Below are positions 12,985 through 24,213 of a stretch of DNA of 64,000 nt, piece after piece. The stretch is taken from assembly GCA_022316685.1 (NCBI GenBank), contig JAKJHU010000067.1, positions 2,387,001 to 2,451,000 of the forward strand. The letters are read 5' to 3'. Positions within the stretch are counted from its first letter, which is position 1. Every line of letters starts with the position of its first letter. A model generated the notes under the pieces. The model was not told the DNA's origin and did no database searches. It saw only the letters and a list, made by a program, of their open reading frames with translations. The position numbers and the translations under genes are program-made. This DNA is from Progne subis subis. Taxonomy: Eukaryota; Chordata; Aves; Passeriformes; Hirundinidae.

Positions 12985-13197
12985 TTTCCCTTCCCTTCCC
13001 TTCCCTTCCCTTCCCTTCCCTTCCCTTCCCTTCCCTTCCCTTCCCTTCCCTTCCCTTCCCTTCCCTTCCCTTCCCTTCCCTTCCCTTCCCTTCCCTTCCC
13101 TTCCCTTCCCTTCCCTTCCCTTCCCTTCCCTTCCCTTCCCTTCCCTTCCCTTCCCTTCCCTTCCCTTCCCTTTTTCCTTTTTCCTTTTTCCTTTTTC
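12985..13197 (+). repeat. (TTCCC)37 satellite-like microsatellite plus (TTTTTCC)n
   Basis: Thirty-seven essentially perfect TTCCC units (about 12,986-13,170) are followed by a TTTTTCC-type array to 13,197. The whole 213-nt tract is pyrimidine-only on the plus strand and purine-only on the minus strand. On the minus strand it is a long GGGAA array. Repetitive Pro/Ser/Leu/Phe and Lys/Gly/Arg/Glu open frames here are translation of the array. Confidence 0.98.
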
Positions 13198-14396
13198 ACT
13201 GTATCTTACTCCTGTGATAAATTGTCATGAGGACACCTAATGAGCTTTGTTAATACATGAGTAGCAGGGATGTTTTCTTTATTGTATTAATATAGAACAT
13301 AAATGAGGTGCAAGAGACATTTTAAAACAGACAAAAATATATGACTTCCAAGAATATCACAAAGCATTGACTAACTGACCTTGCTCACATAAATTTTTCC
13401 TCATGTTGTCCTTGCATGTAGTGAGACTTTCTTGAGGGAAAAAAAAAAATTACAAAAGAAAATGCTCTGACATGGGGAATCTATTTCCAGTGAAAGACTG
13501 CAAATATTTTTTTGTAAGATATAAATAAGACAAATGATGTTTTATACACTTAGGTGTGAGAGAGAAGGAAAAATGGCTTAAAGTAATAGAATAGGATGGG
13601 GAAAGACAGTAGTACAATGGATTACAATAGAGTGAAGTAAAAAACACAAGGAATAAAGAGGAAACTGTGAAAAGAGATGACAATAATGGCATTATTAAAA
13701 GCTTACCATAGTGGAGCCAGTGCAACTTAAAGAAAACATTTTAATTGTAGAATTATTGCAGGAGAGGCAGTAAAAATGGTATGCACTAGGAGTATTCAGA
13801 AAACAGAAGTGAAACAACTCTAAAAATAGAAAGGAAGCTGTACATATTACACACATTCTGAAATCATATCTGAGACCACACAGAATCACTTAAAGTCATG
13901 TGATGTAAGACAATAAAAAAGTCTGCCTATCATTTTCCAATTCTGTTTTTGAACACTTGTTTTCTTTTCTCAATCTTCCCTTTTACAGAAAATAATAAAA
14001 CAAGCAGACTGCAAGTGAAAAATGATGACACAGCTTTAGAAAATAGCTAAATGCTCTGAGACACAAAAAAAAAAGTGAAAGCAAAAATCAGGATTTTAAC
14101 TTCCTATTTTTCTTAGTGAGGAATGATTAAACAAAATTGGTCCTTATGCTCTATAAACAAAGTGAGAAATTAAAATAGGGTCTGTGGTGTGTAGTGTCTG
14201 CCCACTCGATATATATTTCCTTGAGTAGGATTTGTAGTTCTGCACTCCCACCCTACAAAACTACAAGGTATTCAATATCTACATTATACATCCAACTTTC
14301 ATACATATTCTAGTTTTCTTAGCTCCTTTCTTGTGTTGGATAAAGTTCCTGAAGCAGGAAAGCAAACACTATAGAAGACCATGGGGAAGAACATGA
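13198..14396. other. Unique AT-rich non-coding DNA
   Basis: No gene or repeat family is recognised. A nine-to-ten-base A run at about 13,440 is the only simple sequence of note. Confidence 0.55.
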
Positions 14397-14465
14397 CTGG
14401 TAAGTATCTGGGCACAGAGTGACTGGATGTCCCATCCTCTGTCACTGTGCCCAGATACTTACCAG
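14397..14465. other. Long near-perfect inverted repeat (hairpin)
   Basis: The left arm at 14,397-14,423 begins CTGGTAAGTATCTGGGCACA. Its reverse complement forms the right arm at 14,441-14,465. The arms match except for a 2-nt bulge (AG) in the left arm, and the loop is 17 nt. Complementarity drops off outside the arms, so it is a compact hairpin and not the end of a larger palindrome. A transcript from either strand would fold into about 25 bp of stem. Whether it is a microRNA-like precursor, a MITE remnant or a local replication-error inversion cannot be decided from sequence alone. Confidence 0.9.
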
Positions 14466-14607
14466 CTGTAACACTGAACATAGGAACCAAAAATGTGAGC
14501 TGGGAGACAAGCATGCAATACCAAAACCAGAATGAAATGGATTGTCCTGGGAGCCATGTACAGTACTTAGATCATAGGTCAGGTATTTTTTGTGATATAG
14601 AATAAGG
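14466..14607. other. Unique DNA between hairpin and A tract
   Basis: No feature is recognised. It is listed to keep the annotation continuous. Confidence 0.5.

Positions 14608-14683
<76 letters not shown>
14608..14683 (+). repeat. Poly-A tract, 76 nt uninterrupted
   Basis: A run of 76 consecutive A residues begins after AATAAGG and ends at AGCTTGG. No canonical AATAAA lies at processed-transcript distance, only AATAAG. This is the longest homopolymer in the window. Confidence 0.97.
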
Positions 14684-14686
<3 letters not shown>

Positions 14687-14763
14687 TGGAAAGCAATTTT
14701 ATTATTTAAAATTTAAAAAATTCAATAAAATCAAGAATCTGCACCCATAATGTAATGTATTTC

Positions 14764-14854
14764 AGGAAGAGGGAGAGGGAGAGGGAAGGGGAAGGGGAAG
14801 GGGAAGGGGAAGGGGAAGGGGAAGGGGAAGGGGAAGGGGAAGGGGGAGAAGAAA
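14764..14854 (+). repeat. Purine-only (GGGGAA)n tract
   Basis: Ninety-one consecutive purines start as GAGGGA-type units and become a regular GGGGAA array (about 14,784-14,845). With GGGG runs and 2-nt loops it is a textbook G-quadruplex array on this strand. The minus-strand Ser/Pro repeat frame is an artefact. Confidence 0.96.
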
Positions 14855-17800
14855 TCAAACATCTCAATGAATTAAAGGTTTCTGAAACCACTCACTGGAG
14901 AAATTTAATTTTTTGCAGTTAGATGACACTCATTTTGCAGAGATGACAATAGATTGATTCAATAAATTTTCTTGAACACAAAATTTTACAAACAAGTTTC
15001 AGTAATAATAGAAAAAATGTACCACTGGACATAAAAAAAACCTATTCTTTTATTGGTAAATTGCACCACCATGATATTTCTTTCAGAAGGTTTAGTGACA
15101 AATGGCTACTGTGTTGTACAAATATTTTTTTCAATCAATGTAGCAAGTTGAAATAAGTTCATAGAATTAGAAAAGAGTACCTGAACCTCCTTGTGATGTT
15201 TATGGTATTTGTGCTTGCTGCTTTTTAATGAAGGTTAATGAAAGCTGTGCAGATAATTCAAATGGGATGCATTTCTCAATCCATTTCTAGGAGAATCTCA
15301 CTGCTTATGCTATGGACTATTTTTGATTTCTATGCATTTCTATTAGATTACATTCACATAACTGTATTTTATTTACAGGTTTCTACTCACGTAGAAGCTG
15401 AAACACAGAAGAGTTTATTCCAGGACTTAATTCAAATGTATTCTAACTCCCTTCTGTTTCCACAAAGTTTTGGCTCTATGATAGAGCCAAAATCCTTTGG
15501 CATCTAAGCAAATTAATCCCTTGAAGTCCCTTGTATGAAATGTTACTACTCTTACAGTTGGGCAATCTGCCTCACTGCCCCAAGAACACTAAAGCTGTTG
15601 AAGTCCCTTCTAGGACTTTAAATGGACAAAGGAGCATCATTTTCCAGGTCTTCAGTATGTATTTCCATCAGAATGAGGACCAAAGAAGATTTGTCTCTCA
15701 GTCCCACAGTATGAAATTCAGATCAAGAAACAGGAAAGACCTAATGTGAAGTCAAAATCAGAATCCATTTGTTTTCTGTGAAAGATCATGAGTTTAAGAA
15801 GAAATAGGGAGAATAACATTTTTACTGTTCTTGTCTCACCACCTGTGGTCTGAGCCTATATATTAGGAATGTGGCTCTAACAGGTTTCCTGTGTAGTGGA
15901 TTTATATGCATACTTGACATTTCTCATAAAGCAATAAAAAATCCTCTAGATAACCTCCACTGAAATAATAAAGATAATTAAATTATTCCTGTCTTTATTA
16001 TATTACTTAGACAATATGAAAAAAAAAAAAAAGTAAATAAACTCCTCATGTGAATACTTTTTTTGCCTTCACTGTAGGTTCTGATAAATATTGCATTAAA
16101 ATATTACAGTAGACCCAACATGAGTATCCTAGTCATGGAACATTAATGGTCTCAGTTCAAGCTATGTTAGAACTCCCTACTGTGATGAACAACTGTTATG
16201 CTGAAATAATAATCATCTCCATTAAAATAGTGCTAAATAAGTTCCCACTCCAATTATGTTGTTGCAGATGCAAAGGGAGCGTGTGGGATCTAAAAGTCTC
16301 CAAAAGAAATTCTCATTAATATAATTTGTGTGAATCTCACTAATTCACTTTATTGATTTATAATGTAGCATTAAATCAACCCTTTTAACCTGATTAGTCC
16401 CATTCTTCTCAGAGTCCATCCCTTACTGGAATATGTACTAAAATCTTCTCAATATCTAGGTGTATGTATAACATTAAAAAAAATATATATTTTTTAAATA
16501 TATATATATCCATCATAGCTTTTATTTTTGTTATCACTTTCAAATTTATTAGCTTGTCACTGAAAGTCACTAAAATTTGAAATGGATTTAAATACTGTAA
16601 ATAAAATGTCCTTTGTTGCAAAAGTTTTTGTGTTCAAACTGAAATATTTCCCAGAGGCAAGAAGTCTCTGAAATCAATTGTTGTCGACCCATTTTCTGAG
16701 CCCAGCTTTAGTGACCATCTAGCCAGCAAGCTCAGCTGATCAGCACTTCACTATATATATTTCCTTTCTACAGAAACCTACCCAAAAATGCAAATTTGTC
16801 TTTCCCTCCCTGCCTTTCTAAGTTCCTCTACTTCTGTTTGCACAGATTATCTTGTCTCAAGGCAGGAGTGGTGCCTCTATTGCAGCAGCATTCTGTAAAA
16901 TGTGAGAAAAAACATTTGTGCTGCCTACTTCCTAGAAGGTGCAGCAAAATGTGACAGCTATGAAAAAGCTTGTTATATGATTGCAATTAAGCCCCAGATG
17001 ACCTTTCCAAGAAGACTGTGGTTGCCGGTGCCTTTTCAGGTGTAAAAATCCCACTCAGACTGAAACCCTACCTGCATGAGTATTACTCCATGACTGGTTA
17101 TCAGTGACCCAGTTATAGCTCTCTGGCTAATACAGGCTTTTCAAATGGGAGGGCTGGAGTCATTATTGTGTTTGTCATATATCTTCCCCTATCCACTCCC
17201 AGATTTGAAATAAGAATATCTTTGGATTTCAAAGAAACGGAATTACTGTTTCAAAGTACTGCATTGTCTCCTTTACTGTAATGAGATACTGATGATAGAA
17301 CAGATTTCAAGACCTTAAAGATACAGATCCTAAACCAAGATACAACTTTTGCTACTGCATACAGAAGAGACTGCAGCTAAGTTTGAAATATAATAGACCC
17401 TAAACAATTCAGAAATGCTAAACTTTCTCAGTTTCAAATGAGAGCAGAATCTGTGGCTGCTGTTTACTCCAAATTTTGCTTTCTTATAGTAAGACTTAAG
17501 GAAAAAAAAAACCCAAAACAAAAACAAAACCAAAAACATCTCATCCTTGACAAACTTTTTACACCTCGGAGTACATATGACAATGTGAAGACATTTCTAC
17601 AAAAAAGAAAAACACTCTTGGAGGTCTCTGGTTTTAAGTCTTATCTGGAGGTCTTCCTTGAGTGACAGGAGCAATTCATTAATGAGGAGGAAATGAAAAT
17701 GGAAAAACTGAGGAAGTGAAATACTTGTTTTCCTTCACTAATAAGATTGGTTATTAATGAGACAATTAGTAAATGAATGCTTACTACCTCCTTTCATAAT

Positions 17801-18779
17801 CAGCTGCAAACATAAAAGAGAGAGAAACACTTAAGCTAATAATAGAATTGGATGCATAAATAACTGCATCATTCTGGATTAAATCACAGAAGCAAGAAAG
17901 AACGAGAGAACTTGTTCCAAGGCATGTCTGTGCAATGAGATTATTAAGTGCAAAGACAGTACAGAAGCTTCCTTTAGTGAATCCCTTTAGTGGACTTTGT
18001 ATCAAGTGTACAAACTGCAGACTTAAATGCCTGAGTTAGTCAACTTAAACTTCATTTCAAGTTAATAGAGAAAAAGTATGCACATCCTAAATATAATTAT
18101 TTTCATGTCAAAATGGGCATCTAAAGTAGATAAAACATATGCATAAGTGACTCTTTGTCTCTAGTGAGCAACAACTACCAAAGAAGCATGTAGTGACTAG
18201 TTCAAATAGAAATGTTTATGCCGTGAAATTTTAAAAGTAGGTGATATGAATTCCTTCTCTAGGGTCTGGGTAAGTGGTAGCCAGGTTTCAAAAGCAATGA
18301 GAAATATACTTATTTCCCATTATAGATATAAATCTTTGTAGCTATCATGTTACCCTGATTTTTCTGAGCTTTCTTATTAGCCTTCTTGAAATTCATAATG
18401 GAGTCAGATCTTTTGGTTACTGTACAATATTAGGAGCAGTTTTCTACCTTTCCCATAGATGTAACATAAACAAACCCTTTGTTTCTCATTCTTTGTCCTT
18501 AGTTTGCATATTTCTAACCTGAAAAACAACTGTAACTGACAGTGGGTCTGGCCACTGAGGCTGAGGGGTGGAAACCCAAAAAGCCAATCTTCTGCCAGAT
18601 CCACAAATGTATAAAAAAGTAAAGAATAAACAAGGAGGCCTTCTTTTTCCTGCCCTCTCCGTTCTCAAGGCAGTGAGCTGGAATCAGAGGGTTCTCTGTT
18701 TGCGAATGATTTATGTCTGCACGTGATTGCTTTGTGTGTCTCGGTAACAGCTATCATGTGCATATTAAAAATATATGCA
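14855..18779. other. Unique AT-rich non-coding DNA
   Basis: No gene or transposon is recognised over 3.9 kb. Local items are a perfect 11-bp stem hairpin at 15,468-15,492 (TTTTGGCTCTA with loop TGA), a short A run at 16,020-16,032, and an AT-alternating patch at 16,480-16,510. Open frames of 60-89 codons have no recognisable domains. Confidence 0.55.
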
Positions 18780-18785
18780 GGCTTC
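18780..18785. repeat. Target-site duplication GGCTTC, left copy
   Basis: GGCTTC lies directly before the TGTGG start of the LTR and is repeated exactly after its CA end at 19,509-19,514. Confidence 0.85.
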
Positions 18786-19202
18786 TGTGGCGGTGCAAGA
18801 ACTGTTTTATTAAGTTTTTATAAGAAGTTTTATGTTATGGTTCAGTTCACTGTATCCCCAGTTTTGTAACAGTCCATCCCCTTTTGAGCTTTCTATATAA
18901 CAAGGTGTTTTGTGTCAATCATCCCACCCCTCACCTGACCTGGACCATCCCCTCTGCCAATACCTCTCCGCCCCCCCCCCCCGCCCCTCCCCCCGCTCTG
19001 GGACAACCTGTCTATCACTTCGGGACCCCTCCCAAGATTGCGAAATCATACGGAGAGGGCTTCAGGTGGTAGGTCACGCCCGGAGGGAATTCCTTTCCTC
19101 TGAGGATGGTTGGTCAGAGGCTTGGAGGGGGACACCCCCTTGTTGCCCCCTGAATCCCCTGATTCGTTGCCTTGTTGTAACCCCTCCTGAACCCCTCCCC
19201 CA

Positions 19203-19212
19203 GTTATAAGGT
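19203..19212 (+). promoter_or_regulatory. TATA box of the solo LTR
   Basis: GTTATAAGG sits about 90 bp upstream of the AATAAA, the expected order for U3 promoter and R-region poly-A signal. Activity is unknown. Confidence 0.6.
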
Positions 19213-19294
19213 GGAGGAGGGAGATTCAAACTCTCTCCAGCCTCTCTCTGGCCTGCGGTTTGGGCCAGCTGCGGTGCTCCCACAGCCCGGCCTG

Positions 19295-19300
19295 AATAAA
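19295..19300 (+). promoter_or_regulatory. Poly-A signal of the solo LTR
   Basis: AATAAA follows the LTR TATA box by about 90 bp and is followed by CATCTTTTAA. This marks the likely R/U5 border region of the LTR. Confidence 0.65.
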
Positions 19301-19508
19301 CATCTTTTAAACTGCTAAGCTGAGAGCCAGCCTTTTCTGCTGCCGCTGCTGTCACAACACTATTTAGTCCAGCTGGTGCTGAGAAGCCGAGCCAGCAGGT
19401 AAAAGATAACCTGCGTGCCCATCCGAACTGGGAACATCTTGTAGCTGTGCAGATCTGAGCCAGCCAGAGGCCGGCGTCCGCCCGGTACGGAGACAGAGCA
19501 CAGACACA

Positions 19509-19514
19509 GGCTTC
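19509..19514. repeat. Target-site duplication GGCTTC, right copy
   Basis: Perfect repeat of 18,780-18,785, directly after the LTR terminal CA. Confidence 0.85.
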
Positions 19515-21919
19515 CCCAGAAACCATGATATCACATTAAAGATGGCACAAAACCAGTTATTGAGATGATAAGAAATGACAGATTTGAAGTTGTTTATGTA
19601 AGTTTATTGTGCAACACTTTTCTGTCCATAGACATTCAATACTTGTTTATAATTACTTTTTAAACACTTTGTGTTTCACATAGACTACAGAATGGCTCTT
19701 GCAATCAGTACCAGGCTTATTTACTGCAGAGGAAAATACAGAAATAATCTCAATGTAAATGTTATCCACTTTTTTTTTTAAACAAATTTTGTATCAAAAA
19801 ACATTAAAAATCAAGTGAGTACCAGAAATTCTTCTAATCTGCTTTTAAGTGAAAATAAAACTGTATTTTTGTGTAAGTAAAAAAATATTCAGAGAAATCA
19901 GTTGCAAAATTTTGTTCCAAATGTTTTTAAATTTCACAAAATTGTAATGTATGAAATATTGGTCTTGAAATTGGAGCAACAGACTCCATTTAACTAAGCT
20001 GATCTCTTTAGCAAGCCAAATTGAATGGCACTCAAAAAATGGGGAACATGTAGCAACAGTCAAAAGTATAGAACAAGCAGCAACTGCTACTCACTATGCC
20101 CAAAGCTGCAATTCTCACTACAGCTGCAGTATCTCTCCAAATAATTATCTTAATAAAATCCCACCTCCTAGGACCACCAGAATTTTCCTCTTATTTATTA
20201 TCCAGTACAATGGATCCTATGAAGCATTACTTTAATATCAAGTTTAAGGGTTTCTTACAGAGAGTTGTCCAGTGAAAAATAATCAAAGGTACTCTCTCTA
20301 GGAATCTTGAGGCTCACTTGAAGGATCAGTGTAATTGGCTTCTACTGATGAAAAATATATTCTGGATGTCAGGTTCTGCCTCATACATCTTAATAATACT
20401 CATTTGACCAGAAAAATATTTCAGCTCTGTTGATAGTATATTTTCCTCCAGTCTTCAAGGAAGATCTAAATTTCAAACATATGGAGTGATAAAATCCCAG
20501 CCGTCATCATGGCTGCAAGAAGCAAATGATGACTGTGCACCTCCAAATAGGAGAGATATTCTGCAAATCAATACACTGATGTAGTTATTATATATGTCAA
20601 AACAGGAAATTGCCAAGAGAGGCAGAAGAGCCAAACAGGATAGAATTACTTCAGAATCAGATCCATGAAGGACCACAAAACATAAAATATAAATGATCCT
20701 GTTTGCTGAAACTGTTCTGCTTATGTGTGCGTATCTTTTCAAAGAAAAGAAATAACTATCTAGTACTCTGAGGATTCTCAGTGATTCAGCAATGACAAAA
20801 TCGTAGAGAAGAATCGGGAAAAAGAAACCACTGTCCATAAACTTAAGTCAAGGAATGAAACAATACCAATCATTATCCTAAAATCACTAGAAATATCTCT
20901 CATATAAAAAGCAATTTTTTTTTTTTTTTTTCCTAATATCTTGACAGAGTTCAGGAAGAAAAACAGCTCTGAAAATAAACAGTGCATGTGGAGGGTCATT
21001 GCCTCAGGCATGATTTTTCTGGTTTTTTTTTCCATACAGTTGTAAATTAATATTAATTCTTCATGACTTATTACAGTTGTTTTTTTCTCTAAAAAAAAAA
21101 AAAAAACCAACAAAAAAAAACCAACTTATTTTTCTTCAAACTGCATGTTTCTCTGCATTGCTTTGTATACTGTTACAATGTGCCTTCACAACAGCCTTAG
21201 GCTAGGGTGACACATAAGGATCCAACTGGAGGCCTCCTGTGTCCTGAAAATCCATGACATTGTAGTTGAGGACTTTAAGAACCCATTCTCTGTGGATCAG
21301 TGGAGAGGGGATCCTATAATACCTATTTTCTACTGCTATTTTTATAACTCAAAAGTATTTTCTATAAAGTTTCTAGGAGATGCATTTTCTTGAACAGTTT
21401 ATTAATAACAATAGAAATTTATGAGATCCTATCAGTCTAAAAAAACATCCAATTAGAATACTACTCTCTCTTTCCCTGACAACAATATTGAGGTTTCAAA
21501 TGAAATCAACATTGTTTATTTAAAAATGTACTAGAACACTGTTAAACTTTTGCTGTTACAGGAAGGGTAGTGTACATTCCAGACAAAAGCAATTTTCTAG
21601 AATGTGAGGTCTAGTTTGTCTGCAGTAATTGCTTTTAAACTCATTGAATAAATATATTAAAGGTTAAACAGAAGCTTTCCAGCTCTGAAACATATTTGGT
21701 TTGTATCATGATATGAAACTGTGCACTTCTGGCCCTCCCTCACCTTCCCAAGTGCCTTTATAAAATAGTTATGATGCTTTGGAAATGGAGGCTCATGCAA
21801 ATGCCAGTGGAGATGCAGATTTATCTGGAGCATTGACCAGAACAAGTCCGTCAACCAGATGAATCACCACTACAGGTGTTAAGAAAGAAAGGGTAATTGT
21901 AGTAGTAAACTTCATTATG
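19515..21919. other. Unique AT-rich non-coding DNA
   Basis: No gene is recognised. T and A runs occur at about 20,914-20,932 and 21,091-21,107. The 121- and 111-codon minus-strand frames at 20,473-21,113 overlap these homopolymers and each other and have no family resemblance. Confidence 0.55.
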
Positions 21920-22506
21920 AGGGGAACTTAGGGTTCTGTATGCCATCTTCTGCTTCCCTGGGGCCCAGGTAAGAGAGTCCCTGGACAAATTTAGCCCTCT
22001 GAATTACTCACTACTGGTTGTCTAGGTTGATGGAGGTTGATGAGACAAGTCTTAGGGGAATCACAAAGGATTTCTAGGCACTGGTGAACCAGTTCAAGGG
22101 TCATGAGCACAGGTGATGTTTTCCTCAATTCCTTTGGTAGAAGAGAAGACTGTCAAAAGTCACAAGAGGACCCACATAATCAACATGTGGCTTAAAGAGT
22201 GAAGCTGTCAGTCTTTAATCAATCAAATGAAATTTGGATTTTTTTATCATGGGGTAGATTATGTGGCCCCAAGTCTGCTGAAGACATGGGATTCACCTAT
22301 TGAGAAGGAGGATTCTAACTCACAGGTGATCACAGATTACAACAGAACAACCAAGGAATCAGGCCCAGTGAGCATGGGTTTAGGAAAGGCAGGTCCTGCC
22401 TGACCAGCCTAACCATTTTTGACCAGGTGACGTGTCATGTGGATGTGGAGAAGACTGTGGATATAGTCTACCTGGTCTTCAGTAGAGCCTTTGATACTTT
22501 CACTAC

Positions 22507-22511
22507 ATTCT
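22507..22511. repeat. Target-site duplication ATTCT, left copy
   Basis: ATTCT precedes the LTR start TGTCC and recurs at 23,166-23,170. Removing the LTR and one copy restores continuous CR1 sequence. Confidence 0.85.
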
Positions 22512-23165
22512 TGTCCTAGGGTGACTTTATGATGCTTGTATCCCCAATCGTCTGTTCTGTTTGTGCTGTATATTGAGTCCTGTGCCTTTAAGACTGGTTC
22601 TAAGAGCAAGGAGAAGCGCGGAGTTTGTTTTGAGAAAACTGCCTGACTCCTACACATTCTTCTCCGGACGGGGTGTTCGGCAGAGGCTCAGAGAGACTGC
22701 AGGACAGAGATCTTCTTGCTTTTAGTTAGTTTCAGCTAGCTAGGGCAGAGAAGTTCCCTGGACTGTTTTTTTTTCTTTTTCTTGGAACTGTTTAACCCTG
22801 CTCTGGACTGAAAACCCAGGGGAGCACTGGGGGCTGCACCTGCGGCCCACTGGGGCCTGGAGCTCGGCATTTTCCAGCAGCGCCAGAGGGACTGGGACTG
22901 AGGAGAGACTGAGAGAGAGCCGAGCTCCACCCACGGCAAGGACTTTCTCAATTTGCCATCTCGCTTCAGAACGAGAGGTTTTATTGTTTCATATTATTCA
23001 TTCTTTATACTTGTATGCACTTTATTTGTTTAGTAAAATAGTTTTTCCACTTTTCTCCACAAAGGTTTTTTTTCGGACTGGTTGGAGGGAGGGGCCACTT
23101 GGGTTTGCTTCCCAGAGGGATCCTATACAGGGGTTTTCCTCCAAATTTGTCTCCAAACCAGGACA
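22512..23165 (+). mobile_element. Solo ERV LTR nested in CR1 (family A)
   Basis: A 654-bp element begins TGTCCTAGGGTGACTTTATG, ends AAACCAGGACA, and has inverted TGTCCT/AGGACA ends and a perfect 5-bp duplication ATTCT. It interrupts the CR1 RT coding region between CACTACATTCT and CCTGGAGAAGCTGG. A degraded poly-A signal (AGTAAA, 23,032-23,037) lies near the 3' end. The same family is present on the minus strand at 29,897-30,625, where the signal is an intact AATAAA. The 5-bp TSD is consistent with ERVL-type or some ERV1-type elements. No internal genes remain. Confidence 0.9.
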
Positions 23166-23170
23166 ATTCT
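23166..23170. repeat. Target-site duplication ATTCT, right copy
   Basis: Perfect repeat of 22,507-22,511, immediately after the LTR terminal CA. Confidence 0.85.
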
Positions 23171-24125
23171 CCTGGAGAAGCTGGAAGCCCCCTGCTTTGA
23201 TATGTGCACTCTTTGCTCCGTTAAAACCTGGCAGGATGGCTGTGCCCAGGAAGAGATGGACAATGATGCCACCTCCAATTGGTGGATAATTGTGAGTGTT
23301 GTTCCCCAGGCCTCAGTAGCAAGCCCAGTCCTGTTAAAATTTTTTATTGATTTAAAATCTTTATTGATGATCTAGAAAAGGGGGTTGAGCGCAATCTCTA
23401 TAAGTGTGCAAATGACACCAAGTTGGGTGTGACTGTTGATCTGCTGGAGGGCAGGAAGAATATGCAGAGGGATCTGGACAGGCTGGATCAATGGACTAAG
23501 GCCAACAATACAAGGTTCAACAGGGCCAGGGTCCTGTACATTGTTCACAACAATCTCATGCAGAACTACAAGCTGAGAGCAGAATGACTAGAGGGTGGCC
23601 CAGCAGAAAAGGACCGGAGGGTGCTGGCTGACAGTTGGCTGAACCTGAGCCAGCTGTGCGCAGGTGGCCAAGAAGGCCAATGGCATCCTGGCTGTATCAG
23701 CGACAGTGTGGCCAGCAGGACCAGGACACTGTCTTCCTGTACTCAGCACTGGTGAGGCCACTCATCAAGTCCTATGCTCAGTTCTGGGCCCCTCACTAAA
23801 AGAAGGACATTGAGCTGCTGGAGCACCTTCAGAGAAGGGACACAAAGCTGGTAAAAAGTCTAGCAAGTCCTGTGAGGAGCAGCTGAGGGAGCTTGGCTGC
23901 TTAGCTTGGAGAAAAGGAGACTCAGGGGAGACCTTATCAGTCTCTACAATTACCTGAAAGGAAGCTGCAGCCACGTGGGAGCCTGCCTTTTCTGTCACAC
24001 AACAACTGACAGGATGAGAGGTCATAGCCACAAGTTGCATCAAGGGAGGTTAGAAGGAATTCCTTCATGGAAAGTATTGTTAAACATTGGAATGGACTGT
24101 CCAGGGATGTGATGGAGTAATCATT

Positions 24126-24213
24126 CTTAATAATACTAATTTATTAATGCATTTTTATATAATAAGTATATATTTATATTAACAAGTAATTAATGCTACT
24201 CTTAAATATGCTT
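24126..24213. repeat. AT-rich insertion inside CR1 3' UTR
   Basis: CR1 homology is clear up to GATGGAGTAATCA and resumes at GTGGTGTTTAGGAAATGACTG. The 88 bp between are almost entirely A and T (ATATAATAAGTATATATTT-type) and have no CR1 counterpart. A few CR1 bases appear to be lost at the junction. The block could be an expanded microsatellite or a filler insertion. Confidence 0.7.

Larger units (their letters stand above)
18786..19508 (+). mobile_element. Solo ERV LTR with 6-bp TSD
   Basis: A 723-bp element starts TGTGGCGG, ends CAGACACA and is flanked by perfect GGCTTC duplications. It is much more GC- and CpG-rich than its surroundings. It has LTR order: a U3 with a C-rich block at 18,969-18,995, a TATA-type box at about 19,204-19,210, and an AATAAA at 19,295-19,300, followed by U5-like sequence. 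Six-base duplications are typical of alpha/beta-retrovirus-like (ERVK-type) integrases. No internal region or second LTR is present, so it is a recombined solo LTR. The 150-codon minus-strand frame inside it is not a gene. Confidence 0.88.

Noticed and set aside
12985..13197. Possible tandem-repeat array of CRISPR type
   Set aside because: Pure 5-nt units with no spacers, in a eukaryotic context; it is a microsatellite.
12941..13240. Pro/Ser/Leu/Phe repeat protein and its Lys/Gly/Arg/Glu counterpart
   Set aside because: Direct translations of the (TTCCC)n array.
19074..19526. 150-codon minus-strand open frame
   Set aside because: It is antisense to the GC-rich solo LTR at 18,786-19,508; GC-rich DNA has few stop codons, so long chance frames are expected.
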